Positions 35,601 to 48,676 of a DNA stretch of 64,000 bases are shown here, one piece after another. The stretch spans positions 3,959,501-4,023,500 of the forward strand of contig CM018041.1 of NCBI GenBank assembly GCA_008638375.1, given 5' to 3'. Each line of letters starts with the position of its first letter. Position 1 is the first letter of the stretch. A program made the translations under genes and the position numbers. Source of the DNA: Nyssa sinensis (Eukaryota > Streptophyta > Magnoliopsida > Cornales > Nyssaceae). The notes beneath the pieces were generated by a model. That model was not told the DNA's origin, did not search any database, and was given only the letters and a program-made list of their open reading frames with translations.

Positions 35601-38600
35601 AAGACTTGGACAATTACTTAAACCCACCAGAACCTGTAAATCTTGATTCGAATAAATGTATGAAGCGACCAAAAAACACATATGGCAACCCACTATACAG
35701 CCCAAAAGTAAAATTACCACACCCCAAATAACAAAACTCATAGAACCTATCTAGCCTAAATCTAGCAACACTAAAACATATCAAAGACTTTGAGCCAAAT
35801 TTAAATATCTTTGCTTTAGTTTTCCTCTTTCCTAGGCACCTCTTACTGTCTGCAATACCAAAATTCTCAACATGCACAGATCAACCTGCCTTTTTTATGA
35901 TGCTTCAAGGAAGCACAGCCATCGCTTGAACTTTCATAAACTTCTGAAAGAAGATTATCACAATTCCATTTTAAGTGAGCGAAGTGTAATCACTATGAAG
36001 TCTAACCCTTAAATATAAATTAATTGATAACATGTTGTAAACCTCAATAAACTTCAGTAAACTCACTAAAACTCCAAAGACAAGTGTGAAAAGTCTAATT
36101 AAACAAGACAGTCTAAAATCTTTTTTCACAAGTTGAACCTTGTTAAACTTTCATAGATAACTTAGAACTCCAAAGATGGCTTCAACAAAGTTGGAGAAGG
36201 GGTTCACAAGACAGCAAAAATCATGGGCTCGGTGGTGGATTTTATGACTTTCTCATATAGGGCTCAAGTGATGGCTGATAAGGAAGATCCTATTAGATGG
36301 TTCCCAAGTCCAAATGGGAGATTTGGGGTGACTCTTAATGTCTTATTATAAGGTGATAGGCCAAAGCAATGGGGTTGGTTTTCTTCGAAAGGTATTTGGA
36401 GGGTTCCGGTCTCTTTTGTGTGGTCTAAAGCTTTGAAAACAATTCTTACTTTTGAACAATTTGGGAGAAGAGGGAAGTTCCTTCTTAATGATGCTGCATG
36501 TCTAAAGAGTAAAAGAGTCTACTAACCATCTCTTTCTTCATTGTATGGTTACTATAGATGTTTGGGCAATGCTCTTTGCGGTTTTGGGGTGTTTTGAGTC
36601 ATGCCTGGATTGGTAAGGGACCTTTTAGGGAGTTGGAGGACAACTTGTCCTGCTAGAAAGGTTTGGCGAGCGACTCCTCCATGTGTTCTGTGGTGCATAC
36701 AGTGGGAGCGCAATCGGCACACTTTGAGGAGGCGGAATTACATGTTCATAAGTTAAAGAAGAAAATTCTGGAATCCTTTTATTTTTGGGGTTCAGGGAAA
36801 TATCCTATTTCCTCGTGTGATCTGTGTTGTAAAGATGAGACCTTGCAATTCTCTAGCAAATGGGATGTGCACCCCTTAGACGCTTTTGTCTATAATATTA
36901 CTTGTTACTTATCAAAAAAAATGATCCTAAATACTGATATAGTGCAAGATTAATACACTAATAGATACAATTTTGTTCCGCTGGGCAATGGAGTTCAAAA
37001 CCCTAACATCCGCTACACGGTGGGCCCCCAAATTACCACTAAGACAAGACACCAGTTATGCTAGCAGTCACAACTGGGGAGGCAATCACATCTAGCATTT
37101 CGAACCAAAGTGCACAATGTGGTTTTCATAACTTGAATGTGTTTCAATGTTTTAACCGAAAAATGATGGCACAGTTGGTATCATAAAATTGGGAAGAAAA
37201 AAAAACAACTGTGATTAACAAAATTGGGAGGATAAATGTCAAACCTAATTTGACAAAAAGGGCCAATAATAGGGACAAAGATTTTTTTTTATTTTTACTC
37301 TTCTTGGGGGCGCACGTGCACCTTCAATGATCAAGTAATGTAACATTGAGACAGAGTAAAATGATTCCCAAATTCTTGACCGGATGAGTGCCATTCTAGA
37401 AAAGGTCAAAATTTTATCATCTTTTTTAAGGTTTATAAATTGAATTAGCTGTAAAGGGAAATCCTAGCAGTGTGAATGACTGGGTTATAGAAGAAATGAA
37501 GGCAAATTTTTAAGTGCTTACAAGGGTTGCATTATATAATAGGTTAACAATGTGAAACTGCTGGAGTACTGAACCAGTCCACCTTCACCTTTGAAGCCTG
37601 GTTTTCCTATTCCATCCTGCACCCCCTCTGACCTCTTCTTTATTTCTACTTAGAACCAAGGTAATATTTCACTGTTCACCAGGGTTGCATTGTATGTTTA
37701 ATTAATGAAGTGAAACTGCAGAAGTACTGAAACCTATTTCCTCTCCACCTTTGCCTTATTTTCCTCTAACCTATTTTATAGTTTTTCCCTATGACTAAAG
37801 AGGGGGGGGGGGAATTAAAAATAAAAGAACTGAGGTACATCTAAAGCTCAGACTTAAAATATTGGTATCCAAGCACCATTACCAGAGACATGTTGCATAT
37901 GTACAATGGATGACTCAGTAGTTGTGAACAAACATGATCAACCTCACGGCTAGATGGGCCACAATGTGTAATTTGTTTCTGCCAAAAATCAACATGATTA
38001 AATGTTTCTATAGTGCCAAACCATCTTCCTCTTTTGAAAGTAAAGGAAAAGGCTATACAGCAATACAAAGAGTTAGCAGAGCACTAAATCCATCATTAAG
38101 AACTTCCAGGAAATCTATTTTAGAAAGAGATGAAAGCATTTAGAAAGAGATTTATGCACCACTCCAGATACCAAAAGAGTGTAATTTATACGTTATTGAG
38201 CAGAAGTTATCTCAATTACTTCTTTTGTTTTCTGAAAGCAGTAAAATAAGATATTTTAGATGTGGGCTAATTTTAGAGGACATCAAACAATCCATTAAGG
38301 TTAAAAAATTATAATCAATTTTCTGAATGGTTTTATTAGTTTCCTCCTTTTCATCTTTCCAGTAATTAAAAGCCTCAGTAATTTTAAAATTAACACAATA
38401 GGGTAAAAATAGAAAATTAATTTTTGCCAATCAATACAAGCTTAAAAAGTAACATTCCCAAATTAGAGTTGTCACGCTACTTATAAAAAAAAGAGAGAGT
38501 TTTCATGCTAATTATAAAAGGAGCAAGCTCCATTATAAGCTTAGGCTTCACTGACAAGCTTTTAACTGACCCCAGGGCGACCCTATGTAGCCTGGTCTGT

Positions 38601-41600
38601 CGGTGACCACATTCCCACAGGCTGTGCTGTTTCTGGATAGATCATGAATGAAAACTAGGACCTCACTTGATACAGTAGTAAATGTCTAGAGAGGTAACCA
38701 TTAACAAGATTTCTTTCATCATTGCAATTCATCTCTGATAAACAGGGCCCACAGATGACAGTTTTAAAGCACTGGAAAAGTCCCAACTTTTAAGAGTCCA
38801 GAGATTCTTTCAAACATATAAGCTAAAGAAGTACTAGCGTCATGACTTTGTAGAGACACCATCTTCATGCACGTAGAAGGTATGGATCACCCATACCATA
38901 GCAGACAAAAAGTAAAGGGCAATCCAAAGCACAAGGCTTCTACCACTATTGGTCTGGGAAGGGTTAGATGTACGCAATGTTACCCCCACAAGCAGATCCA
39001 AATCTAGAACCTTCAAGTTGTAATGGAGCAACCTTACCCCTAAATCAATGAAATATGATCAGCACCCAACAGAGGGACTGCAGTTCCAAAGCAGGACTCC
39101 TGGTGCTTCAGAAAGGTTGCAGAGAAGCAATAAATCGTTATTCCCCTATATTTGTTTTCACACTTCCCCAATTTACTAAAGCATGCTCTTCTTTTTTCTA
39201 GAATGTCTTTTAGATGCTTCACTTCTAGTTTCAGACATCACTTGGTAATGCTTTAATTCACTTTGGAAGTATGATGAGCACCCGTCAGAGCTGACTGCAG
39301 TTCCAAAGCAGGACTCCTGGTGCTTCAGAAAGGTTTCGGAGAAGCAAATAAATCATTCTTTCTCTATATTTTTTTTCACACTTCCCCAATTTACTAAAGA
39401 ATGCTCTTCTTTTTTTCTAGAATGTCTTTTAGATGCTTCACTTCTAGTTTCAGGCATCACTTGGCAATGCTTTAATTCACTTTGTTTAACCTATGAATAG
39501 TAATCATGTTAAAATAGAACTATAATGACTGAACTTATGTTTTCACCCTTCCAAAAAGCAATCTAAAGCTGACAAACAATTAATGTTGCAAGTATTTTAG
39601 GAACTCTGTGGCTGTAAGGAAATAAAAAAACTTAAATTGATCTTAATTTAAATTTTAAACAGTAAGAAGCCACTTCAAAAATACCACTAAATACTCGTTG
39701 AAGGCAAGTGCCCTGTAAAAACAATCATTAGGACAAAAAAAATCTTCAGTAAATTTCAAAGGAGTTTTAAAAACTCAAAGAACATTATGAAATGACTAGT
39801 GAAGCAGAAGCTTGAAAAGATATCTCTAAAAAAATGAGTAAGAAGTAGGAGCTCTACAGAAGAAGTTTCACAATATTAACTCATCATACAATGTAACACT
39901 TGCATAAAATGAAACCATGCTTCTCCCAAAATTGGAATTCTTTAGATTGCAAAAATCTTCAACCTATTCAGTAGATATTGTTAGGTTGCTTACCTTGCAA
40001 TGTTAAGTACGCTCATGAGAGGCAGAGATAAGTAATTAGAAGGAGGAAACATTGGTATTGTTGAGTCAGAGTTGGGTGCCAGCAGTGGCTCAAGCCAATG
40101 ACGGCCCCACATCCTTGCAACATCAAGAGGAAGCCACCTGAAAGAATGTATAAATTTCCATTAAGCAAGCCACATACAGTGAGGCAATAATAGCTATAGA
40201 ACGCAGCCAAAGGCTAAACACCAATATATTACCCATTGCAGTTTAATGTCAACCGGCTGGCACCTCTTGCAAGGAGGATCTGCAGATATAAGAACATCAT
40301 ATCATCATTTCAAACTAAATATAACTTGCAAATTTCAGGAAAAACTGAAGTAGAACAAAATTTCACCTGACAACATTTTAAATTTCCCCCACAAGCAGCA
40401 TAGTGCAATGGAGTGCTTCCAGCTCCTATGAAGTGATACATTTATTTCATTTACAATTGGGGAAACAAAGTGACCACCAATTATACAAGTCACCAAGTTT
40501 CAAACAAACAACATACCTATCAAATCCATTGATGTTCCATAATGAAATGTCACAGCTGACACATTTGCATGAAGATCAAGTAGGAGCTGTACACAATCAA
40601 AATATCCATACAATGCAGCCATATGAAGAGCAGTGATACCACCGTCAGCCGCCTTATTTACAAACTTGGACAGTGCACTGTGTTGGAATAAAATAAATAA
40701 ATAAAAAGAATAGCATGATCTTGGTCTTTTTGGCATGTTCAATTAAATGATTCTATATCATATGAAGTCACTATTATTGGGCATATCACAACTTATTGCA
40801 CCTTCTTCTGTAAGCAAATAACCTATCTATTGAAATATCTTAGTTACAACCCTGCCAGAAAATAAACTTAGAAAAGGCTAAATGTGTCGCACCATATGGT
40901 TGGGCAGCAAATGTTCATATATTTTTAATTAGATGCATTCATACTTGTGAAAAGAAAAAAAAAAAAAAAAGGTTACATAGCATGCTGAGATAAGCATACA
41001 AACTGGAGTATTTAACTTCTGATTGTACCCTGCTTGACAATGCATCTCCATAAATCCTCTTCGTCATTTCATTCTATCTAGAGACATACATCCTGTTAAA
41101 CCTTATCCTGAAAGCTCTTTCCTCCCTACTCGACCCACAAATTTGTTAGTCTTCCTCTCATTTATATAGCACTATCAAAACGTTGGGGCGTTTTATGCAC
41201 GTGTGCATGTTGGGAAGTTAGGGTGCCGCAGGGTGTACTCTGTGTCTTTGTTATGCATGGCCAAGACATTTTTTTTTTTGGGTATTCAATTTAATGTTAT
41301 CCTACCTCAATGCATCTCCATTCATATTCTACTATTAGCCCCATTAACAGTTATTATGAATGATACTTTAAGGAAAATAAACAAATGGAAATAAATCATA
41401 TACCTTTGATCATATTTGTTTTTTGTATTGGTTTCGTCGCCTCTATCAATGTTGGTTTGAGCATTTACAGATTTGAAAGGAGCACTTGGAACAAAATCAG
41501 CCACCACAAGTCTTACACATCTAACATGGCCACTCACGGCCGCAAAATGGAGAGCTGTCCTCCCACTAAGATAGTCTGCTCTTGTAACCTGAAAGGAGTG

Positions 41601-42478
41601 AAACAAATGAAAAATAAAAAACAAAATTATTTAATTGTTGAAAAAGATCCTCAGAGTACAACAAGAAATAAAAATAATACTAAACCAAAGGCCGGCCTTG
41701 TGAATTAGTAGTATTAAACTGCCTCTTCATTCGAAGAGCTCCAAATAACAAATAGAAAAATAAAATAAAAAAAGAACATAATAGAAAGGGAAACTCACAT
41801 TGCATCTGAAGAGCAGGAGAGTCTGTACAACTTCCCAGTGCCCATATCGACACGCTTGCATCAATGCCGTCTTCAAATACAATTTCACAACAGTTCAACA
41901 TTTAGATTCACCACAGATCCACTTAATTTAAAATCATTCAAGAACAATTTCCAGCTCTAATTTCTCTAAATATATGGAATTACACAATCAAACACAACTC
42001 AGTTGATCTTGCAAAGTTATCGAACCAAAGTTCAAACCCTTCGACATTATAAAAAATCAACCATTATAAAAAACCCAGAAGAGAAAAAATCAAGATCGCC
42101 CACAAAAAAGGGGGGAAAAAACAAAATCTTGCACCTGGCCACAATAATTTCTGGAATTCACATCAGCTCCATTCTCAAGCAACAACGCAACAATCTATTC
42201 ACCACAAGAAAAGAAATAATTACAGATACATAAATGCTATAATGAAATGTATCGTAAGCCATGGGATTGCGAGGAATAATAGATGGGTGCAAATGAGGAA
42301 CCTCGTTGTGGCCTTTAGCGGCAGCAAAGTGAAGAGGAGAGTTGAGGCCGCCGAAAGTGGAGTATTTGGCGAGGCAAGGGTTGCAGTCAAGCAACATCTT
42401 GGCTTCCACAAAATCGCCGTCTCTCGCCGCCGACACCAACCTCTCTCCCGACGCCGAGCACCCGAAGGAATTCCCCAT
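32698..42478 (-). CDS. XBAT33: XBAT33-like ankyrin-repeat RING E3 ubiquitin ligase
   Basis: XB3-family E3 ligase. Ankyrin repeats bind substrates and the RING recruits E2 enzymes. Ten exons on the minus strand: 42302-42478, 42135-42194, 41799-41870, 41404-41588, 40517-40677, 40367-40425, 40233-40279, 39994-40137, 35297-35388, 32698-33242. All junctions are GT-AG and the phases add up to 1542 bases (513 residues plus stop). The N-terminus [20 protein letters not shown] starts with Met-Gly and an early Cys, suiting N-myristoylation and palmitoylation (inferred). Ankyrin units occupy exons 1-8 ([54 protein letters not shown]). The RING (about residues 319-385) has [14 protein letters not shown] and CPLCRHG. 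The C-terminal tail is Cys/Ser-rich. Introns 8 (4.6 kb) and 9 (2.1 kb) contain LINE ends; intron 8 also holds a tandem duplication. No frame break. Confidence 0.93.
34545..34796 (+). mobile_element. LINE 3' end with poly(A), in XBAT33-like intron 9
   Basis: 5'-truncated fragment. It has 'cttttcatttttgggttgtagggaaatatccc', a T-rich segment, then 'ctggggttgcgccctctctgg', 'aataca' and a terminal A tract (34778-34795). This is the usual layout of plant L1-type LINE tails. The first part matches 36775-36802 ('ttttatttttggggttcagggaaatatcc'), so the two fragments are related. Antisense to the host gene. Confidence 0.5.
34962..34979. repeat. Poly(C) tract, 18 bases, followed by A9
   Basis: Uninterrupted C18 then A-rich sequence, within intron 9 of the XBAT33-like gene. 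Confidence 0.9.
36225..36930 (+). mobile_element. Degraded LINE reverse-transcriptase C-terminus, in XBAT33-like intron 8
   Basis: Broken plus-strand frames still show the end of a plant L1-type ORF2. There is [45 protein letters not shown], then the zinc-knuckle-like [18 protein letters not shown] (about 36519-36572) and [14 protein letters not shown] (about 36690-36730), followed by a tail ending 'attacttatcaaaaaaa' (about 36897-36920). Several stops and frameshifts show it is dead. It is antisense to the host gene. The truncated 5' end is near 36200. Confidence 0.65.
39056..39484. repeat. Tandem duplication of about 215 bp in XBAT33-like intron 8
   Basis: Copy 1 at about 39056-39265 and copy 2 at about 39272-39484 are nearly identical, sharing 'actgcagttccaaagcagg', 'cacttccccaatttacta' and 'tctagaatgtcttttagatg' blocks, with an offset of 216-219 bases. 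Non-coding. Confidence 0.9.
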
Positions 42479-42686
42479 TTCTCTTTCTCTCTCTAAACCT
42501 CCCTTTCTGTATTTGTGCGTGTATGCGTTATTCGTAAAGACGGGGAGAAATTAGGTCAACTGTCGTTACACAAATTCAAAAACGGGAGGATAAATTGGGA
42601 TATAGACAAGAGAACAAGGGGAGAGAGGTTGGTGGTGTTGAATTTTGGATTTGGGTGGAGATTTTAGAGGGGGCTTGACGTGGCTG

Positions 42687-42718
<32 letters not shown>

Positions 42719-42739
42719 ATATATATATATATATATATT
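42687..42739. repeat. Compound (CT)n-(TA)n microsatellite upstream of XBAT33-like gene
   Basis: CT tract about 42687-42714 followed by a TA tract about 42717-42739, 210-260 bases before the start codon on the opposite strand (GA-rich on the gene strand). Confidence 0.93.
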
Positions 42740-42872
42740 ATATAGTATTCCTTTGCTTTCGGTTTGTTTTGCTTTGGAGGAGGAAATGGAGAAGAAAGAA
42801 GGGGGAGTGGCGCCCAATGTCAAGGCAACTTTACCTTCTCCTCCGTCTTGTTCCCTTTTTCACTCCTCTTAA

Positions 42873-44729
42873 TTTATTTTTTCATTATAAAATATTTATA
42901 AGTACATGTATTGGACGTATCTCTTTCCCTCCTTATTAAAATATGAAAATTCAGATTCAGTCAGTTTTTGTGATATAATTAAGAATCAGTTAAGTATAAA
43001 TTGAATATTAAAAAAAAATCATTTAATTGATAAAATTTAAAACGACATTACAAAAATTTAAACTACGTCATTTTTTCCTTTTCCTTTTTTCTATTATAAA
43101 ATTACGTTTTATTAAAAGTCAAAAACCATTTGTTTTTTTCACTTTACGTAAATTCTAAGTTCTCATAGTCTTAAATATAGTAATTCTTTATTATTTCTCT
43201 TTTTCCTCTATCTTTGTACTTATTCTATAACTGTAGCTTCCCTACTCTGTCTACCATTAACTACCCCATCAATGACAACAAACTCTTTTGTGGACAGCCA
43301 CCATGCTCCATCACACCAAGCACGAGTGATGAAAAATGGTGATGGGAATAACTCGATTTGGAGTTAAATTAAGAAAAATTAAAATAGGTTTTTAATCCGA
43401 AACAATTTTCACAGCATTTAGGTACAATTATTCTAACGTAAGACCATGTTATAATAGTTGTACTTGAATCTTGTGAGAGTTGCACCTGCTCGAAAGAATC
43501 AGTTTTAATATGTTACAAGACTTTATCAACGTTGAATACATAACTCGTATTAATCAAATAATACCCTTCGAGTCCATTAACAAGTGATACATATTCAAAT
43601 ATTTTCTTAAGACATTGCATTCCACTTTTATTTCTTTAAAAAATGAATATTTTTAATTATTTTAATTATTTATATGTAATTCTTTGAAAATTATTATTGT
43701 CGAAGATGTATATCATAATGTTTGGATTGTAGTTGGATATGACAATAAAATGTTCAAGTCACGTTAAAGATGTAACTCATTTTTACTTTACAGAATGGGT
43801 GCAAGTTTTATAACGTTGTGTACAATATTTACAACATAAGTTGAACTTATTACAATATTTAGTACAACTCATATAATACTAAAACATCAATTTATACAAT
43901 GAAAATGAAATAATACAAAATTAGTATGATAATAATATTTCAAATATTGAACAAAAGACATTCAAACATTGAACAATAGTATATAAAATGAGGTTAATGA
44001 TAATATAGCTTGTGTGTGCATAAATATACACGCAGTATATTTAAATATATACACAGAACATTACACACACATATATATGCTACATATATACACACTACAC
44101 ACACAATAGGTTTGAACGAGAGACATGAGAAAGAGATGATGAACAAGAATTACGTGATCACTAATAAATAATGATTTTAAACGCCCAAAGCCCCTCAACA
44201 ATTATGTGACAAAAATGCACCCTTGTTATCTTTCGTGTTTCTTTTCAGACATTCTTAATAAGCCAGTTACTCAATTAATGCGTGTATTTCAAGAAGTTTT
44301 TTTAAAATTTTAAATTAAATTATTCATAATATATAAATTTATTTTCAATAAAAATTTAATATCTTAACGATTTAAAAATTAAGATTTATCAAGTAAGATA
44401 CATATAGCATCTAAAATTCTACATAAAAATGGCATTTTAAATAGTGAAATTTCTTTTATCCTCCATTTTTTATGATCTTTATGTTGTTGTGCTTCTAATT
44501 TCATTTATTTGTTTATTTGGTTCAACAAAAAAATATAAAAATATAATAAATTACATAAAAGTAAGGACAAGATATTTTAAGTTTAATTTTATTTATTTAT
44601 TTTTAATTACAAAAGATGAGAAGTTAAATTCTATAATAAAAATAATTAATGAAAACACTGTAGTAGTTTAAATTATATTCAGATAGTATCAAAATTAATT
44701 AAGATTATTCTTTGTTTAACTTATAATCA
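42873..44729. other. Intergenic, AT-rich, nothing recognised
   Basis: No supportable gene. Clusters of short tata/acac strings at 44035-44105. Confidence 0.6.
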
Positions 44730-45060
44730 TACTTAGTGACCTTTTCAAATTTAGAACGTAATTTTTTAACTTGTTAGGTATTTGGTTTGATTTATTGATC
44801 TCACGTATTGGATTCGCATTTAATCTAAAACGGATTTTTTCAAAAAATAGTTCCAATAAAAAAATTTAAAAATGATTTAATGACACTTATTAATAACTGA
44901 TTCAAATACTATAGTATCATTTAATCACTTATCAAATACATTCATTTAAATACTAAATAACTTAAGTCAAATAATACTTTTATACCATTACTCTAATTTA
45001 AATCAAACAATACTTTTTTCGGTTCATTCAAACCAAGCTAAGTATGATATACTTTTTCAA
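44730..45060. mobile_element. MITE-like repeat, related to 25885-26140
   Basis: Shares ordered blocks with 25885-26140: 'ttaacttgttaggtatttggtttgatt', 'aaacggattttttcaaaaaataRtt', 'tcaaatactaaataacttaa' and 'cggttcattcaaaccaa'. Non-coding. Confidence 0.5.
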
Positions 45061-46340
45061 AATGATAAAGCTGTGTTCAATCTCCCATTCAAATCGCCCT
45101 TGAGAAGAAGAAAAAAGAAGCTGAGCTGGTCAAATTGGCTAATTTTGTTTCAGAGTAATATTTTATAATATAATTTTTTATAACACAATCAACATAACTA
45201 TTCACACGTGGGTAAGATTTACGTGAGTATGATAGATAGTGATCTCATATTTACGTAAATAATTGTATTAGTTATAAAAAAATTATAATTAATTAATTAA
45301 ATCGCTTTTTTTTTTGTTCCAGGGTGCCTCCTGTAAGGAAAAGGGTCCTGTGCCTGCGTGGCCCCGCTTGGTGACACAATATTGGACAGGTGGGAAAGCG
45401 CGTGGACTCTTGTCGCTAGGCAATAAAATCAGGTAGTTCCGACACCATAGTGTTCACGGTGCGCAGATTAGCACACGAGTGCATGATTCTCATTGAACGT
45501 AAAGTTTGAACACGCACAGTGCTTCAAAGACCGTCCGTTCTATGATTCCAAGATTTGTTGACTGAAATGGGGTGTGAGCAGTCACAGTTGAGATCTTTCT
45601 ATCAGTTATCTCGAGCTGTACGCCGTGGGGTTAGGTTAGTTTGGTCAGTTGTGGGCCCCCCCAATCTGTAGCCCGTGGGAGGAGGGAAGCTACATCGGAT
45701 TCTCTAATATAAGTCCTAAGAAATTTAGAGTTCAAAAAACCAATCATAGCTTGACACTTCAGCACCCAAGTGTCCCGCTCATCACCCCAGAGGAAGCATT
45801 AAGGTTGCCTGTGTGTATTAAGTAATGGTAACAGGACGGCTTCAACAAGATATTCTTTTCTTATTTCTGTCATGTTTTAAAATAATTTTTCATGTTTTTA
45901 TTTTCTCATCATCTAATTTATTATGCCTTTCATCTCATTTTTATTCCTACCTCATCTAAAAATTAATTTTTAAATTTTTTAAAAATTAAAACTAATCAAT
46001 TAATATTGTTTAATGTACAAATTTATATTTACACATATATGCAAATAATATATATATATATATATATGCATATAATATATATACACACTCACATTTATAA
46101 AAGTCACTATGTCAGATTATTTAATAAATTATGAAAATGTTTAAAAAATTATATAATTTAAAAATATAATCGAAATTAAGGTTAGGATCAGGATTGAGAT
46201 TGGGGCAAGTGTCTTTTCCCATCCTCATCCTAAACTCATGTTTAATTTTTGTATCTTTTCCTATTTTCATTTCACCATTTATTTTTTTTAAATATGTTTT
46301 ATTAAAAATGGAATGAATATTTTATCATTTTTACACAGTG

Positions 46341-46387
<47 letters not shown>

Positions 46388-48507
46388 TTGTTGATAGCTT
46401 ACCTAATATTATTGTTCTTGGCTGTCTGAGAAAAATAAATTTCAATGCAACAAAGGGCCCAAAACAAATAATATAATAATAGTTGGTTCAACACCTGCAA
46501 GATGTAAGTACTGGGCATGATGCGTCAATGCAGAGCAAACTTGACTCCCATTAATTACTTAATTTCAATTAAAAAATCAAATTTAAAAAACACATGCATT
46601 AAATACATGACAGACTGATTGTGATTAAGAACTAAGACACGTATTGAAATGATAATAAATTCTTTTTATTTAATTTAATGTTAAATATTGTTCTGAAAAA
46701 AAAAATACCTTGACTTTAAAAAAACAAGCTGTCTAAGTCCAAGTGGATGAGTGAATGACATAATTATAAAATTAAAATAGTCGTAAAGTTGACTCCAAAA
46801 ATTATTATGAATACAAGGAGTATTTGTAACATCATTACACGAAGAGTGGACACATCATTTTCATGATTTTCATCACTTGCATACGTAGATTCACCTACAA
46901 TTTTTAATTATACTCGAAAAAAAATCTAAGATTTTTTGTATTATTTAGAGTAATAGAGATAGTATAGCAACAAATGGATGAGGACATCATCATTTTCAAA
47001 TTTTATAATCATTGACCCAACGGCTTTCAGATGATCTAAATAAACAAATACATACATGCTTACATATTGGCATTTGATCAATTTAAATTTGCAGTTAAAC
47101 CATTTCATGAGGCACCACTTGTGATCTTCACAATAGTTTAACTTCATCATGGCTTCTGATCAATTCTAAAGGCTAGTTTGGGGCAATATGCAGCCCTCCA
47201 AATCGCACGGCGTGACGCGATTCCCCCTCCTGCTCCTCTTACTTCTGTTGAAGAAAGGCGGCCACGTTTTGTCTCTATGACGCCCAGCCAATACACTAAT
47301 TTGCAGTAAATCAATTCTGGGCACTGCAACAAAGCATGATTAAAATAGAATTACCAAGAATTCTTTCTGCATAACAAAGTAATGACAAGTACAAAACAAA
47401 GATGGACAAATTACAAATTCATGAAAAGGCTTCCATAATTCCATTTCTTCAGTATAATTATTCTGTTTACACAATCCTTGAATGATATTTGTTACAAGAA
47501 GCCTTGGCACAAGGTAAAAAATGGCAATAGAATCAGGAAGGGAAAAGAAGGGCATATTGAATAGAGGGTTGAAGTTGAATTGAAGTGGAAGATGCTGGCC
47601 ATTATGCAAGTGAGACATGTCAAAAACTAGAACTACCTTGATATGTGATAAAATGTGGATGGGCTAAGCTGAGCAATCGGGTTTAACAAGGGTTTCTCAC
47701 ATGCCTTTCAACTACATGAAACCAAGCTGATACTAGAACACAATACTTCATCATATTTTTCCTTTGACAATACAAAAAAACAGCATCAAGGTATACAAGC
47801 ACCAACAAGCAATTGTTTTCAAGTGAGCAACAGTAAGAGATTGTGGTGTATTGAAAAGGAGAATAGTTAGATCCAGAACATGAACAAAGTTCTTGATTAG
47901 ATCCAATTCCGACACCAAAATGCAATTGGAAAGCAACTCAAAAGTTTGTGCTACCTGCTTTTGCTGACACACGAGAACATTACAAAGATATAGAACCCAA
48001 ATCATGTTTCCACCATTCTAAACTGTCCCACTAACCTGCATCATTACTTGAGTGGGAATCCTTGTAGAGTTGTAATGCTTCAAGTGACAATGAGCAGTTA
48101 TAATCCCTAAAGAGGAGCATCAAAAAATCATGCTGAACAATGTGATTGTCAATTCAATCTAACAGATCTTGTATCCATGTCACTAGAAACGTCTATGCTT
48201 AAAGAACGTATCAACAGAATGTTATTCCAAGATTATTGGATTAGATCACCGGGACCTGAAACTGATGATCTCCTTGAAATTAGAACTTCTCCAAATTGGT
48301 CTCAGACGTACAAATTTCTGATCTGTAACTGGTTGTCTGGGCAATAAACTATAAATCCACTGAAGAGATAACATTTGGATTCTCACAAACACAAAACATA
48401 GTGAATTGGAGCTCACACAGATTATCAAAGATTATATCAATTAGACTAGGAGAAAATGTATGGAAGACATTTTGATTAAAATAGTACATAGAAACATAAG
48501 TAAGAGG
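45061..48507. other. Gene-poor block
   Basis: No supportable gene. A (TA)n tract lies at 46344-46383. A GC-richer patch at 47185-47290 stands out from AT-rich surroundings; its minus-strand ORF (47147-47332) has no recognised family. Short minus-strand ORFs at 47340-48428 likewise show no family features. Confidence 0.5.
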
Positions 48508-48676
48508 GCAGGCCTTGGCACAATGGCCAAGTTGCTCCATTGTGACTTGGAGGTCACGCGTTTGAGTCGTAGAAACAACCTCTCCACTTGCAAGGGGTAA
48601 GGTCACGTACATTTAACCCTCCCCATACCCCGCGATGGTAGGAGCCTCGTGTACTGGGACTGCCCTTTTTTTAAAA
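48508..48676 (+). mobile_element. tRNA-derived SINE with conserved angiosperm 3' domain
   Basis: The head reads 'ggccttggcacaatggccaag' (box A-like) and 'ggaggtcacgcgtttgagtc' (box B-like). The body holds 'ggggtaaggtcacgtacatt', 'accctccccataccccgcga' and 'gggagcctcgtgYactggg'-type sequence ('aggagcctcgtgtactggga' here), then 'ctgccctttttttaaaa'. That 3' half is the domain shared by many angiosperm SINEs (Au-like), known from general knowledge. Full length of about 165 bases. No clean target-site duplication seen. Confidence 0.8.
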
